Positions 28,801 through 41,000 of a stretch of DNA of 64,000 nucleotides are shown here, piece after piece. The stretch is taken from positions 992,001 through 1,056,000 of the forward strand of contig CP048717.1 of assembly GCA_022641835.1 (NCBI GenBank), in the 5' to 3' direction. The DNA is from Petasospora fabianii (Eukaryota > Ascomycota > Saccharomycetes > Phaffomycetales > Wickerhamomycetaceae). The first letter of the stretch is position 1. Each line of letters begins with the position of its first letter. The notes beneath the pieces were generated by a model, which worked only from the letters and a program-made list of their open reading frames with translations, searched no databases and was not told where the DNA came from. Both the position numbers and the translations under genes were made by a program.

Positions 28801-29260
28801 TAGTGGTGTAAAGAAGACCCTCGTTACCTCCATCCCATTGGAAGATAATCTGGTCGGCACCGACCCACTTCTTTGGGACACGGATGCGGACTTTAAACCA
28901 GAAGGTCTTCCAAGATGGTCCAAACACATCACCCTTCTTAGCGGGTCTGTACTCTGTATCCTTGTTGATAACGTCTGGGAAGAGTGGTCTGTTCTGTGGC
29001 CCATCAACTTCATGCACTTGAAGTTGGATGTATCCCCTTCCCAAGTCTTCATCGTCCTTCTGGAAGTCAATGCGGTCAACATCATAGAATTTGGGCAAGT
29101 TCAAATCTCTGTATTGACCTTCATCGAGGAATTGGCGTAGTCTGTTTTCATAAATGCTGTCAATCTGCTTTGGAATAGGGTCGTTGTTCAAGGGGGCATA
29201 ACCAGCAGCTTCTGCGACCCTCGCCCCATCAACGTGTCCTGCGAGTCCGTGCAGACACAT
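25862..29260 (-). CDS. AMS1: Alpha-mannosidase (GH38), vacuolar Ams1
   Basis: A 1,132-residue GH38 alpha-mannosidase. The catalytic region contains [21 protein letters not shown] (GxCHID type, metal His and Asp), [15 protein letters not shown] with the nucleophile Asp, and [10 protein letters not shown]. Together with [13 protein letters not shown] these follow S. cerevisiae Ams1 (1,083) closely. Ams1 removes alpha-mannose from free oligosaccharides in the vacuole and travels there through the Cvt/autophagy route without a signal peptide; none is seen here. The first ATG is at 29260, in good AAAA context; the frame extends upstream only from GTG, so I do not use it. A TATA-like element lies just upstream. 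Confidence 0.96.
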   Translation of the reverse strand: MCLHGLAGHVDGARVAEAAGYAPLNNDPIPKQIDSIYENRLRQFLDEGQYRDLNLPKFYDVDRIDFQKDDEDLGRGYIQLQVHEVDGPQNRPLFPDVINKDTEYRPAKKGDVFGPSWKTFWFKVRIRVPKKWVGADQIIFQWDGGNEGLLYTTKGEPLQAFTGGEREEFILPEAWSDGEEHTFYIEMACNGMFGNGNGSANAPPDENRYFRLNKADLVLPNLEARALRYDFWIIGDAARELSGESWQKYKAREVCNRIMNTFDANDVKTISKCREIAQEYIGKHVDSDKVYHDKTAPANGKIDVFGIGHCHIDTAWLWPFGETRRKVVRSWTTQMDLMDRYPEYQFVASQAQQYKWLLQDHPDVFKRLQEKVSQNQFIPIGGSWVEHDTNIPNGESLVRQFVFGQRFFKSQFGQRCKTFWLPDTFGYSSQIPQLCRLAGLDRFLTQKLSWNNINNFPNTTFNWVALDGSQVVTHMPPANTYTADANFGDVKRSLVQHKNLTYEQTGLLVFGKGDGGGGPNPEMLEKLRRCRGLANTVGQLPTVHLGTSVDEYFDQLLERTEDGKSLVSWVGELYFEFHRGTYTSQALVKKLMRKSEIHLHDLEYFGTLASILKPDKYKYPTKKIHDLWENVLLCQFHDVLPGSCIEMVYKMDVHPMLKKVIADAEKLTFEVLQVLQGKGKKGGDSSKFELISTMQWDRKGVFKVPKTLTQANEDVFHQESAKHDYVYAKANDGGAIVPSRKSVKYAASVKKNDDSTFTLENGKLRAIIDGGVIKSLYDVVNDREVLDLKTGRNTIGANQLVLFEDTPLSWQAWDTEVFSLDKYKYLSSGEVSINESGPLRSSLFVVHKISEESSIQTIISLDGLESLDDPSMIEFDCKVDWNESRKFLKVEFPVDVHSDYASYETQFGITRRPTHYNTTWDVAKFEVCHHKFADYSDHSYGVSIINDSKYGFSTHGNLMRLSLLRSPKEPDAHADMGKHHFKYAIYPHTGALNAKTVELAYNFNFDLISPYFVNSGSLDSSLDLIRIKGDDSLVLSHVKRAEDDVDVSLGDLPIKVNRKNGTAIVVRVYESLGGRARGKLVSKGKKVLEVYKVNLLEDELERVKTVESSSGETEIPLDLRAFEVVSYKIVFG

Positions 29261-30101
29261 TTTTGCAAGCGATTGTATATATGTGTGGCTCTGCTGTGGC
29301 TCTGATGTCACTAGGAGAGTTTGGTGAGTGTGTAGAATAAGAGAGTTGGCTGGATTATTGCTCTCGACCTCGGGGGAGTATCTCAGTTCCCCGCGCTTGC
29401 CACATGTGTCAAGAGCCCCATTGATAAGGCCACACGATAAGCACGTGAGCTCTCCTTGTGAGTCTGTTGTTTATGAGATGCGGCTGGCTAAGGGATCAGT
29501 ATTCTCTACAGAATATAATATTTGCTACTAACTTCTTTCTCTCCGCCATCTAGGGTACCCCCCTCCCTTCAGTGGATGATATGTGAGGTCAAGATTGTTT
29601 GTGCTATCACCCGACACTTTAACAATAGCCAACGTCAACTTTATCTCTCGCTGTCCACTAGAACGAGCCTTTTGGGGAATTACTCCATTGGATAACTGAG
29701 TCTTCAAATAGGGGTGTTTTTCACCGTTTCAATGAACATTATTGATGCATTGGTGGGCCATGACGAGAGGACATGACAGGACGCGGAGGGGAGCTCATAA
29801 CTGGCTCTCCTTAACTATTGAATCCTGAACAGAAAACTTTTGGAGAAAACAGAAACAAACCCAGTTAACACATTAGTAATATATACTCCAGCGATGTGGA
29901 CACAAATTGGAGTGGAAGATCGACGGGTGTATATGAAACTCGCTATTTATGGGTTGCCGAGTTGAGGAGAAGCCGGTAACGCCGATTAACCCGTGCCTCA
30001 TCTCTGGTTCGGGCCAAGTCTGAATAAACCGCTTAGGAGGCACATACACCCCATCACTGTTTAACCTACTCTGAGCAGATAAAGCAACTTGAGGGAAATC
30101 G
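29261..30101. other. Divergent promoter of AMS1 and the Zn2Cys6 gene
   Basis: No gene recognised in 841 bp. Two AGGGG stress-type cores (about 29707 and 29785), CACGTG at about 29437-29442 and CCTCGG at 29368-29373 are present. Several spaced CGG/CCG triplets near 29955-30000 could be zinc-cluster sites, but no pattern was resolved. Confidence 0.4.
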
Positions 30102-32894
30102 ATGGAGATGATTCATGGGACACCGGCAAGTATTGCCGAGGAGACCGTAACGCAGATGGTTTCACCTGAGAACGAAAGCTCAAAGCCCAAGAAGAGACAG
30201 CGCATGTCAGTTGTGTGTCTTAACTGCAAGGCTCGAAAGATCAAATGTGACAAGAAGAGACCAAGCTGTACAAACTGTGTCAAATGCAATGTGGGACATC
30301 TGTGCGAGTATGAACCCCCTCACTGGGTGAATAGAGTCACCACTTCTACTGGTCTTCCTATTGTCGCCCTCAAAGAGGCCCAAGTGGCAAGGGCCAAACA
30401 GAATTCAGCACAGCCTCAACCACCACTTGCCACCCCAGGGGCAGTAATGGATACTGTTGGTGTCGATGGTATCAACTCTGCACCTGACGAGATCAAGAGA
30501 CTTAGAGCACGTTTGCACGTTCTTGAACAATCGGTTGGTATCTCACCACCAACCGAACGTCCTTCCCCACAATCAACGCATCATGCTCAAGATGAAGAGA
30601 ATAACGATAAAGTTGATTTCTATGAGCTATACAACTCCCTCATTATCAAGAGATCTGGTATGGAAGAGCACAAACCACTTTCATCTCTAGCACACTATAA
30701 GAAGGACCAATATGTTATGATCATGGTGGGATACTTCAATCTCTGCGCCACGCTGTACAAGGCCAAACACGGAGATCACAAGAGGAAAACAGGAAATAAA
30801 AAGACAAGACTCGATGCATCACTGACTGAGTTTCTATATCTCCTTGGAGAAAGGGAATCACCAGAGGTTGTGGAAGTTGTGTCGAAGTTTATCAAGGAGA
30901 GAGTACCAAAGAATCATACCAAGAACAATCATTTCCCTAACGTTGGAGAAGAGAAGGATCCTGATATACAGGATAACGTCAAAAGGATGGCTGAAAGGTT
31001 GCTTCCGCCCAAGAGAATCATTAGACTCTTGCTAGATAGATTTTACAAGTATGTCTACCCATACTTCCCCTTCATCGACAAGACTTTCTTCGACGACAGA
31101 CTCTTCAACAGCATCTTGGTGAGTAATGACTTAGATTCTCCAATCACTGTCATTATTGAGGAAAAGTTTGATTTTGTTCTACTGGCAAACTTCCTTATAA
31201 TTTTGAGAATGACATACATTGGACTACCACCGGTATCTGCATTGTCTGACAAGGAGAAGATCCTGATGTCCTACCCAATCAGTACAGAATGTATCGCCAC
31301 GGCACTGAGTGCTCTTTCCATATTTAAGATTATGAGAAAGACTAAGCTCACAATTGTACAGGCTCTGATGTATTTCCGCATGTATTGCAATTTTGCTCCC
31401 GAAGATGGTGATGGTGGAGAATTAACACAGTCTCAGATTCTTTTCGGAAGTATTGTCCAGTCAGCTTACACCATTGGACTCAATAGAGATGCTTCAAGAC
31501 ATTCGCAGATGAATTTTGATAAAGAGTATGCTAATCTATGGAGACGTCTATGGCTTGGAATCTTGGAAACTGATAGATTCTTCTCTACGATTGCCGGCCA
31601 CCTTCCTCTCATACAGAACTTGAATTCATATGAAATTAGATTCCCAGATCCGTTACCAACAGATACCAAGCTCGATGCTGCTATGACTGACGACTTGAAG
31701 CGTTCCCAAAGAATATTGAAGCTCTATTACGATCTTGCAAACATGGTTAATAACCTTACTTCCGCTCCAAGAGTCTCTGATCTCATTGACTTGCTTAGAC
31801 AGATGAATGTCTACGTCAACATCAATTACTCTTGCAACGGAATGGTACCTCTTGCCTCTGTCCCAGAAGATGAATATGATGCGGTTAATTTCAACAACAA
31901 CAAGCGCCTCCAACATACACTCCAATCGATGGGTCTGTCTCTGGCTGTATACCATGCGTTATCTGTCCATTACGAGTCAACGCAAAATCAAAACATCCCC
32001 AAGTTGAAAGAGTATACCACACATCTGCTTCGAACCACTGTTAGTCTTTCAAACATTTTATACAAATTCCTCTCCAATGGATTCCGGGGTTACATTGATG
32101 AGAACCACAAGTACTTCCTCCTTCGGTACAGCGAGAACATGCTCCAACGTGTCATTAACTCATTCATCGGTATTCTGACACGTTGTTACCACACAGTTGA
32201 CCTCATTTCTCGTGGGATTGGTTCTGATGAACTCGTTAGACCAATCCATGATACCATTAACGTTACCTTCCGTGCTGCTTCAGGAATGAATGTGCTGATG
32301 CAGAACACACTGGGGACGAAGTATTATCAGGCATTCAAGACATCATTAAAGTACAAATTTTACCTCCGTTCGCTTCGGAAAGATGGATACAAGTGCATCC
32401 GTGATACAATGCAGTTCCTGAATCAAAAGTTCCCAGATGATCCAATGTCGAGGCTTTCTCTCTTGCAACGTTTGGATCTCAAGATGCGTCCACAGACAGT
32501 GTTGCAGGAGCTGGATACAATGAACTGCTTTGTGAACTGTTCTCCTACTGAGATTCACCATTGGATGAGCATCATTCAGGAATCAGCCATCTTGAATGAT
32601 CAAGTATTGTCCTCTGAGCAAATTATTTGGGAGCCAAGTTTCAAGACGCTACCAATGTATGACCTGAGAGGAACAGACGTGACTTCCACCACACCTGGTA
32701 TCAACATGGTTCATGGTATGGATATGCCCTTCACTCCCGGTATGAGCTCTGACATTATGAGCACCGATGTAAGTTCCATTGGCATGATGAACCTCGACGA
32801 AGCGCTAAACTTGGATGGTCAAGGGTTGAACATGGACTATACAGACTTTATGAAGGATTCCGCTGGTAATACGGATTGGTTGTTCAAGCTGTGA
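30102..32894 (+). CDS. Zn2Cys6 transcription factor (Hap1-like cluster type)
   Basis: A 930-residue fungal zinc-cluster regulator. The binuclear cluster uses C39, C42, C49, C56, C59 and C68 (CLNCKARKIKCDKKRPSC then TNC), with an additional C62 inside the last loop. The ending HLCEYEPPHW resembles the Hap1-type subgroup. A heptad segment, EIKRLRARLHVLEQSV, at about 132-147 suits dimerisation through a coiled coil. A fungal-specific transcription-factor middle domain spans about 300-600, with IGLNRDASRH and RRLWLGILETDRF. The C-terminal 70 residues are Met/Asp-rich and may activate transcription. The target pathway cannot be assigned. Confidence 0.93.
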   Translation: MEMIHGTPASIAEETVTQMVSPENESSKPKKRQRMSVVCLNCKARKIKCDKKRPSCTNCVKCNVGHLCEYEPPHWVNRVTTSTGLPIVALKEAQVARAKQNSAQPQPPLATPGAVMDTVGVDGINSAPDEIKRLRARLHVLEQSVGISPPTERPSPQSTHHAQDEENNDKVDFYELYNSLIIKRSGMEEHKPLSSLAHYKKDQYVMIMVGYFNLCATLYKAKHGDHKRKTGNKKTRLDASLTEFLYLLGERESPEVVEVVSKFIKERVPKNHTKNNHFPNVGEEKDPDIQDNVKRMAERLLPPKRIIRLLLDRFYKYVYPYFPFIDKTFFDDRLFNSILVSNDLDSPITVIIEEKFDFVLLANFLIILRMTYIGLPPVSALSDKEKILMSYPISTECIATALSALSIFKIMRKTKLTIVQALMYFRMYCNFAPEDGDGGELTQSQILFGSIVQSAYTIGLNRDASRHSQMNFDKEYANLWRRLWLGILETDRFFSTIAGHLPLIQNLNSYEIRFPDPLPTDTKLDAAMTDDLKRSQRILKLYYDLANMVNNLTSAPRVSDLIDLLRQMNVYVNINYSCNGMVPLASVPEDEYDAVNFNNNKRLQHTLQSMGLSLAVYHALSVHYESTQNQNIPKLKEYTTHLLRTTVSLSNILYKFLSNGFRGYIDENHKYFLLRYSENMLQRVINSFIGILTRCYHTVDLISRGIGSDELVRPIHDTINVTFRAASGMNVLMQNTLGTKYYQAFKTSLKYKFYLRSLRKDGYKCIRDTMQFLNQKFPDDPMSRLSLLQRLDLKMRPQTVLQELDTMNCFVNCSPTEIHHWMSIIQESAILNDQVLSSEQIIWEPSFKTLPMYDLRGTDVTSTTPGINMVHGMDMPFTPGMSSDIMSTDVSSIGMMNLDEALNLDGQGLNMDYTDFMKDSAGNTDWLFKL

Positions 32895-33116
32895 TGTACA
32901 GACTACTACTACTGGTATGGCGATTATAAATAATACATATAACGATTTGGCATGATATAGAACTCTACATTTCCGTATGAGTGCACGAGGACGACAAAGT
33001 TATGATATGAAGGTAGCTTGGGGCTTCAGATATGGCTTCAAATATTAACAACGAAGAGAATACCACAACAAAACGGAAAAAGGGAATAACATCAAACCAA
33101 TAAATCTCAAAACTTC

Positions 33117-36100
33117 TCAAAAACCAACCTCTTGATCATCATACGTTAAATGAGTGGAAACGAAATCATAATCCCACATCGAGTCAGTTGGCAGCTCCTC
33201 ATCTCTTTCATTGAAAAACTTATTATCATCGGACAGCTTGATACTCTTGAACGTAGCAACATCTTTTGAAAGGTCCCCCTCAGAGCCTCTCTTCTTCACT
33301 GTAGCATCATCCGGTGGAGGAGTAGGAATCAAAGCATCAGCATCAGAGCCACTGTCCAAAGTTACCTTTTGAATCTCAGAAACACTCTTGAAGGTCGCCA
33401 CAATGGCCTCTCTTGTGACCTTAGGCGCCCACTTCATAGTTTCAATTTTGAGGTTTGGTGACAACTTTGGAGAAGACAAGTGCATGGCGCTTGCTGGCAT
33501 GGTACCATTAGCAGCCTTAGAAGTTGATCCCGGTGTCTTGGCATTGGAGAATGTTAAAGGAGTCTGAAGGATGGCAGACGGTGTGAGCATTGTCTTTGGG
33601 AATGGTGAATTCTTGGAGTCAACAGTGAATTTTGGCTTCGAGTTGATAATCTTGGCCTCCTCATCATTCAACTCAAGAAGATTGGCCAATGAAGCAGCGA
33701 ATAAATCGACTGGATTGACAAAGAACAGTTCAAGTCTCTTGTTACGAGCCTCTTCAAATTGCTTAGCGGAGAGTGCTTCCTTATTAACAATATCCTGTTC
33801 TCTCTTCACGAGATGAGACTGACTAGCATTGCTGTTGGAGTCTGAGCCGGAAACATCTGGTGTAGCAATAGACTTGGATGGGATGGCAGGTGTGGAGGCA
33901 GCAGATGTCTTCTTTGGAGCAGCAGCAGCAGCCTTGGATTTTCTTTTGGCAGGTGGCTTCTTCTGATTGGCCGTGGCTGCAGCAGAACCTGGTGTTGGAG
34001 CTGAAGCTATCGAAGATGGAGTTGGAGCCGGTTGCACCTTCTGCTGAGGAGCAATGGCATGAGGGATGTTGTGAGTTTGAGGCATGGCATTGTTGTAAGG
34101 TCTACCAGTGTTCTGCTGAGAAGAAGGAACAGCATTAACACCTTGACCTTGTGGGTAAATATTTAGGTTACCCATCTGAGGAGAGTTGTTGAAGTTGTTT
34201 GGAACAAAGGATGCATTACCCATCGCAGGGGACGAATTGAATCTGGTTACATTGTTCAGCTCTGGAGTTGCAATTCTGGAGTTCAACAAATTCAGGTCAA
34301 CATTGTTGTAAGATTCTGGAATACCCAAATCACCAGATAAGCCAGTACGATGGGTAGAAGTTGGCTGGTAGTTCAACTGCTGTTGTTGCTGCTGTTGTTG
34401 CTGTTGTTGCTGCTGAAGGAGCTGTTGTGGAGTCAGCTGGGGGTTGATCTGAGCCTGTTTTCTTTGTAAAAGCTGTTGTGGGGTGATCTGAGGGTTGATG
34501 CCATTCAATTGGTTGGTACCAGCATTACCGGCATTGTTGCTCCACTGCTGACCGGACATGTTCATCTGGTTCATCTGAGGAGCATTGCCACCTTGAACAT
34601 TCTGTTGCTGGCCTTGCTGGCCTCTCTTCTTGAGCTCAGTCTTAACGTACTCAACATATCTCTGAGATTGGATTTTCAATTTCTCGAGCATGTCCGGACC
34701 AGCAAAGTACTCATTCTTCTTCAAACCATCAATAACCTCCTTGATCATGAATCTCATATGTAACAGTTTCTTAGTACCTTCAACGCTCTTAGACAAAGTG
34801 TAAAAAGTTGGAACCAGATGATCAATCATGCTAAACAGTGGATTCAAAAGCTCATTCGCCTTTTCTCGAACAATAGCCTTTTGACTCTCACTCAACTGGT
34901 TGGTCACATTCTGCAACTTGATCGGCACCTTGGAGACATCATTAAGGATAACTCTCATGTCGATACGATCCTGTTCACTCAAAGCCACAATGCTTCTGTT
35001 GTTATCACCAGCACCACCCATTTGCTGCTGCTGCTGCTGTTGTTGTTGATGCAACTGACGTGGTTGGGGTTGCTGAGGAAGCTGATTCTGAAGACGTTGC
35101 TGTGTTTGTTGCTGAGCTTGTTGTGCCTGCTGCTGTTGTTGAACACGCTGCTGTTGTTGCAAATATGCCTGTCTTCTAGCCTGTGCACTTTGAGCAGTTT
35201 GAGTAGGATCCAGTTGATCAGCGGTGAGATTAACGTTATTAGAAGCATTACCAGAGTTCCAATTCTGCTGCTGTGGCTGCTGCTGCTGAGGAATCTGCTG
35301 TTGTTGTTGTTGTTGTTGCTGCTGCGACGGCTTGATCTGGTTGTTCATCACTTGCGAAGATCCCTGAGGGTTCAACGAATTGTCAGAGCTCATTGGCTGG
35401 CTCATTATCTGCTGCTGACGACCAATATATCTCTTGATGAAAGTGTTTCTCTGCTCAGCTGAAAGCTGTAGTGGAATAGATCCTTGTTGCTGTAGTTTGA
35501 CAAGTAATTGAAGTGCATTCTTGGTCAGACGGCTGATATCATCTTGTGTAAGATTTGAAGAGATTGGACTCTGCTGAGATTGGGCAAGTTGGGCTCTCAT
35601 TTGGGCCTGATGGGCTTGCTGTTGAGTCTGATTCATCTGTGCCCTTTGCTGGAACTGGTTGTTGGTATTCATCTTCTGAGAAAGACCCTGAGGCAACAGC
35701 TGACCTTGCGGTTGTTGTTGACCTTGTTGTTGACCCTGTTGTTGACCCTGTTGATGATGCTGTTGTTGTTGCATCTGTCTTGCATTCAAGTCCTGTTGAT
35801 GCCTGTTCAACTGGGCGTTAAGATCCTTAGAGATCCCAGCATTGTTCTGCATGGAAGGAGCAGATTGGTTAGATTGTTGACCAGTCTGTTGATTTCCTTG
35901 CTGCTGTTGCATCTGCTGTTGCCTGTACTGCTTTTGCTGAGCTTGGTGCTTCTGCAGTAGTTGAAGATGGACACCATAAGCCTGTCTGATGATTGGCAAG
36001 GCCTCTTGACTTAACTGACGGTTACTTGCAAGCTCAAACACCTGTTGCCATGTATTTGTATTCGGTGGCAGACCTGGAATCTTGTTAAGGATAGCAGGTG

Positions 36101-36776
36101 GGATCCGGACAGTTCTCATGAGGTTGTTCAATTCGCTTTGAGAGGTAGGCATCGGTTGTGCTTGGCCACCCATATTAGTTCCCTGAGAGGAAGCATTGGT
36201 TTTATTACCAGCGTTGGCGTTAGAGAGCTGAATGTTGGGGTTTTGAGGCTGGCCACGGTTCAACTGATTGAAGTTTGCAGCAGAACTGTTGTTGGGGACT
36301 TGTGACTGTTGACTCGACCTTAGCTGCTGAGCCGCCTGGTGACGAGCTTGTGCTTGCTGTGCTAGGAAAGCCTGGCTTTGGTTAACGGAGCGCTGGCCCA
36401 TAGGCTGTTGAGAAGGTTGAGTCTGTTGTGGCATATTGGAGCCCTGGGACATCCCAGACATGTTAAGTATCCCTTGCTGTTGTTGTTGTTGCTGTTGTTG
36501 TTGTGGCTGACCGGCGGCACGCTGTGATTGAATGGTTCTAAACTGCTGTGTTTGGGCCTTCATTGAGACAATCTTCTGTTTCAGCTGTCCAAGATAGTTA
36601 TCTCTGGCTGGAGATGACTCGAAGCATTGTCTTTCAATCTCCTCAGCGCTGTTCTTAAGCTTCTGAATATCAACATTACCCGGGTTGGCAGCGGCGGCCA
36701 TCTCTTTTAGCGTTGACATGATAATGCCGATGAACTTCATCCGCTCCGTCGCCGGGAAACTGCTGTGCCAGTCCAT
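33117..36776 (-). CDS. GAL11: Mediator tail subunit 15 (Gal11)
   Basis: A 1,219-residue protein with an N-terminal KIX domain (residues 1-80: MDWHSSFPATERMKFIGIIM, then NVDIQKLKNSAEEIERQCFE), the surface bound by activators. Long glutamine-rich tracts follow through about residue 800 (many CAG/CAA codons, seen as CTG/TTG runs on the plus strand). A conserved C-terminal region around 960-1200 includes RNKRLELFFVNP and WAPKVTREAIVATF. This is the layout of yeast Med15/Gal11, which joins Med2 and Med3 in the Mediator tail. The plus strand opposite shows leucine-rich reading frames that are only shadows of the polyglutamine. Confidence 0.95.
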   Translation of the reverse strand: MDWHSSFPATERMKFIGIIMSTLKEMAAAANPGNVDIQKLKNSAEEIERQCFESSPARDNYLGQLKQKIVSMKAQTQQFRTIQSQRAAGQPQQQQQQQQQQGILNMSGMSQGSNMPQQTQPSQQPMGQRSVNQSQAFLAQQAQARHQAAQQLRSSQQSQVPNNSSAANFNQLNRGQPQNPNIQLSNANAGNKTNASSQGTNMGGQAQPMPTSQSELNNLMRTVRIPPAILNKIPGLPPNTNTWQQVFELASNRQLSQEALPIIRQAYGVHLQLLQKHQAQQKQYRQQQMQQQQGNQQTGQQSNQSAPSMQNNAGISKDLNAQLNRHQQDLNARQMQQQQHHQQGQQQGQQQGQQQPQGQLLPQGLSQKMNTNNQFQQRAQMNQTQQQAHQAQMRAQLAQSQQSPISSNLTQDDISRLTKNALQLLVKLQQQGSIPLQLSAEQRNTFIKRYIGRQQQIMSQPMSSDNSLNPQGSSQVMNNQIKPSQQQQQQQQQQIPQQQQPQQQNWNSGNASNNVNLTADQLDPTQTAQSAQARRQAYLQQQQRVQQQQQAQQAQQQTQQRLQNQLPQQPQPRQLHQQQQQQQQQMGGAGDNNRSIVALSEQDRIDMRVILNDVSKVPIKLQNVTNQLSESQKAIVREKANELLNPLFSMIDHLVPTFYTLSKSVEGTKKLLHMRFMIKEVIDGLKKNEYFAGPDMLEKLKIQSQRYVEYVKTELKKRGQQGQQQNVQGGNAPQMNQMNMSGQQWSNNAGNAGTNQLNGINPQITPQQLLQRKQAQINPQLTPQQLLQQQQQQQQQQQQQLNYQPTSTHRTGLSGDLGIPESYNNVDLNLLNSRIATPELNNVTRFNSSPAMGNASFVPNNFNNSPQMGNLNIYPQGQGVNAVPSSQQNTGRPYNNAMPQTHNIPHAIAPQQKVQPAPTPSSIASAPTPGSAAATANQKKPPAKRKSKAAAAAPKKTSAASTPAIPSKSIATPDVSGSDSNSNASQSHLVKREQDIVNKEALSAKQFEEARNKRLELFFVNPVDLFAASLANLLELNDEEAKIINSKPKFTVDSKNSPFPKTMLTPSAILQTPLTFSNAKTPGSTSKAANGTMPASAMHLSSPKLSPNLKIETMKWAPKVTREAIVATFKSVSEIQKVTLDSGSDADALIPTPPPDDATVKKRGSEGDLSKDVATFKSIKLSDDNKFFNERDEELPTDSMWDYDFVSTHLTYDDQEVGF

Positions 36777-38022
36777 CGCGCGAGTGAGGTATGATTAGAG
36801 GTTCAAGTGGGGCAGACTATGCGTGCTTGACTGATGTGAGTCTGTGGTATGAGCCTTCTTGTGGAGGGTGGAAGGGGAAGGGGGGCGAGATGGTGAAAGA
36901 AGCGCAGCTTCGCAGATTTCTGTCGGGGTCGAGTAGCGCTTGAAAGTGCCGCTACGGGGTGATCTGCTCGAGAGGTTGTGACAGCGGATGACCCTAAGAG
37001 TCTGGAGAAGATGGCCGGTGGGTGAGACGGAATATAAGGATAAGTGGTGCCTAGGAAGCTTGCTGTAAGCGCGTATAGAGTGAAAGAGGTGGTTTGTTGA
37101 GTAACAATCTTTCCACCCGCTGCGGACGCATAGGGTTCCAAGAGCGCGCGGACTTGCCACAACCCATAACAGGGAACAAGGAAAGCGCCGCGGGAGGTGC
37201 TCGAGAAGCGCCTTAACCACTGAGATAAACTGACGCTAGTAGTAGTGCTATAAACTTCGAATCTATCATAAACAAGAGCCATGCTTTACCGTCCAATGGC
37301 GTTGTAATAACCTCGGGAAGTAGCCTGCTGCGAGCTGCGGGGAGCTAAAACCGCTAGACTGCCCGATTAAGAAATCCCACGGTAAAACCTCATGTACGTA
37401 TTGATTAGCACTACAAAACACACCGCGAGCGGTTATTTATTATACACATCCGGACACCACAACGGTAATCAACACAGGGCGGGCTGGCGTCTCGCCCTGG
37501 GGTTGGGCAGCCTTTTGGGGGAGGCCATGGATAAAGCAGCCACCACCATCTGATCACAATACTTGTTTCTATACACACGCTAGACTAACTACAGAGTTAT
37601 CAACGTCTATTGTACAATTTTAATCATTACAAAAACCCTGAGCCCTGATACTCCGACCGGTCATCACTGACATCATAAGGGCACAGGTTTTTCTCAAAAA
37701 AAAAACAGACAGACACACACACTAAGGGCCCAGCCTGACACTTTACTGAACTATCTGATTATCCCTTGCACACTCTATTTACCTTCAGCGAGGTACGACA
37801 CGCTCACACTCACAAGCTTACCACATTTTTTACGCTCCTCATTTCAGTGTTTCGGCGCTGACAATCGCCCCCCGCTTGCGCCCGTTGTTCTGTTGACTCC
37901 TACTACCCCAGTGTCATATCCCCACGACCAGCGGACCGCCACAACAAGCAGCTTTTTCCCCACAATTAATTACAACAACACTTCATTAGAAGGGGCAATC
38001 TTAATCTATTAAAGATTCCAGC
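36777..38022. other. Divergent promoter of MED15 and the PAS-kinase gene
   Basis: A 1.25-kb region without a supported gene. Two overlapping minus-strand frames at 36795-37282 show no family resemblance and begin at non-conserved positions; I do not call them. A pyrimidine-rich leader precedes the kinase start at 38023. CCTCGG occurs near 37311. Confidence 0.45.
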
Positions 38023-41000
38023 ATGCCGTACGCTTGTCCAATCAACGGAAAGGGTGCCGCCCTGAATATCTCTAATTCGCCGTCAAGGGCAGGGAGCATC
38101 TCGCCACAGCCCACCAACACCGAATTGCCAGAACAAACTTCATCACTGGGTGGCGTCAATGGCCATTGCATTACTTCGAAGAGCAATCCCGTGCCGAGTC
38201 TCACGATAAACCGCCCTGCAAAATCCAATAATGAAACAAAGGCAGCCAATCAGCTATCATCAGCCACTGGCCCAACTGTGTTAGCGCCAAACCCTTTCAA
38301 AGGAGGCGCTAAGATGTTTGACATGTATAACGACGAGGACGAGTCACCGTCAGTTCCTCCACGGGCGGCATCAGTATCTCCATCGAGGAGACCTCAATCA
38401 CAACCATCAACATCGCCACTACGACGTTCTAACTCTAGAAAAAAGGCTGCCATTGGCGGCGGCATCTCTAAGCTTTCACTCAACTTGGATGAGATTCTTA
38501 AATTCCCAAAGGAGTCCACACATGCATACTCCTATGCCCATCTCTCTCCTAATTCGCTGGCGGTTAGACTCTCTATCTTAAAGAGATCATTGGAAATTCT
38601 AGTTGATCGTCCAGACTTGATTAATGGCTCTGGTAAAGGGCTCCAAGAGTCCACTCCACTTAACCTTGACATTGAGAGCTTCATCACACAAATGCAAACT
38701 GAGAAGACACAAGAGGCTACTCCTTCATCACCTTCAATTTCCAAAATCAACATTCGTTCCAATGCATCCTCTGCTGCTCTTGCTGCCTTGTTCAACAACG
38801 GTATGCCTCAGTCACCTGCACCATCCCATCAAGCTTCTCCAATAGGCTCACCTGTATCCACATCATTCAACACAGGCACAGATCATAGTGCAGGCATGAG
38901 TCTCCAGTCATTGATTGATCTTCTCCAGGATGACAAACTCTCTGACGACAAGACATCCAGACAAACATTAGCGAGAAACTTGCACGATTTGTCGCTCTCA
39001 ACGGCTGTCAAGGAAGTTGACCCAGAATCTCAACTAAAGACAAGATTACTCTATGCGCTTGCCACTCCATTTTATGAACCTATTGTTCAGACTCCTATCA
39101 TATCTTTAAACAAAGGTGCCTCCACATTGGCACTCTCCTCTCTTAATGAGCAAGCCGCTATGGCATCAACAAGCGGTATATCCACCGCCTCAACCGGTAA
39201 CAACGGGAACAGAATCTTCCATAACATATCACAAAAGAACATATCGCCACAAGCGGTCTTTACTTGTGAGTTGAATGACCCTTGGAACTTGAAGGCTGCT
39301 AACGATTTGGCTTGTTTGATCTTTGGTGTTTCAAGAAAATCGTTGCGCCGTCTGACTCTTTTGGATTTAATCTCCCCAGACTCGAGAGATTTTGTCCTCA
39401 ACAGATTAATCTCTAACTCCATCTCCAAATCAGATATAATCTTCTCCGGTGAGATTATTGCCATTGCTAAGAGTGGCAATAAGTTGACATGGGCAAGTTT
39501 GTGGGCTAAGAAGAAAGGTAGCTTGATTATCTGTATGTTTGACCAGATTCCATGTGACTCAGTTGACCTCATTGTGAAGATGGACGACTCATTGACGATT
39601 GAGTCTTACAAGACTATCTCTGGTAACAACTTCTTTGGTCAATTGGCGACTATAAAGGAGCTTGATGGTCTCGTCACCAATATTAGTGGTACTTTAAACA
39701 TGAAGAGAGAGGAAAATTCCTCCATGATCCCACGTACCATCTTGGATTCACAAACAATCAACGATCAACGATACTTCACATTAAAGAAGAGTGGCTACAA
39801 GATTCCTTGTGCTATCACTTCCAAGGTCATTGATGAGGATCAGGCTAAGGTGAAAATGAAAATTCATACACTACCATACATTGCCGGTGTCTTCATCATC
39901 TCCTCTTCAGATTATAAGCTACTATCTTTTAATCAGTCCATTTCCAAAAACTTATTTGGTCTCGGTGAGAAGCAACTTTTGAACAAGTCCATCGATACCA
40001 TCGTTCCAAACTTCACCAGAATTATGAAGTTTGTATTGGCGCATGTTCAGAACTTGAAAGTGATTCCAGGTTTAGTCCTTCCAGAACACTTCTTCAGACA
40101 GATGGATGCTGCTGTTGAAGGCAAGGGAGAACAAGGATTCTTAAAATCGATTGGTATTAATGGTCGTCATGCTGATGGCTCTACCATAAAAATTGATGTT
40201 CAATTGAGATGTTCAAATGTTGACACGTTGGTGTTGTGGATTACACATTCCAGAACTGTCTATGGCTCCAAGTTGAACCCAAGGGTTGGTTTTAAAGAGG
40301 ATACTAAGGCTGAAGATGGTAAGAAGTCCGCTGTTGATGACCATTTCCAAACTGATGATGAGGCGGAGGAGGAGGCTGGTGATAGTGTTCCATCTCAGCT
40401 GTCGATTCTGAATGAGAATGAGATCCAGTCTGTCTCTAGATCATCAAGTATGAGATCAACGGCTCGTTCTTCCACCACAGTGACCTCTTCTTCAAATGTG
40501 TCTTCAGCAAAACCAAGTGACGTTGATATTCAAGCGTTGGCATCACTACCAGATTCAGAAACCCCGTCTACCGACGTTGTCAATGAGTACAAGCCATTGG
40601 ACAAGGATGTTGACGAGGATCAACTACTTCAGCAAGAAAATGCAGCCATTGAAAGAACCAAGAGTATATCCTCTCGTTACCCAAAAACTATTGGTCTCAA
40701 AAGACGTGAAAAGAGCATCAGAGAATTTAATGTGCTGAAGAAGATGGGTCAGGGTGCTTATGGTCGTGTTGTGCTTGCTGAGAACAAGGAAGATCCACTT
40801 TACAAAGTTGTCATCAAGCTCATCATCAAGGAGCGTATTCTCGTTGACACGTGGGTTAGGGATCGTAAACTAGGCACTATCCCATCTGAGATTCAGATCA
40901 TGGCTACGTTGAACAAGAACCCGCATCCAAACATCATGAGACTTATTGACTTTTTTGAGGATGAAGATTATTACTACATCGAGACACCACCACATGGATT

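Noticed and set aside
34818-35462. Leucine-rich frame opposite MED15
   Set aside because: Produced by CAG/CAA glutamine tracts read on the other strand.
36795-37282. Overlapping minus-strand frames of 141 and 159 residues upstream of MED15
   Set aside because: Compositionally like promoter DNA, two frames overlapping each other, no recognisable motif.
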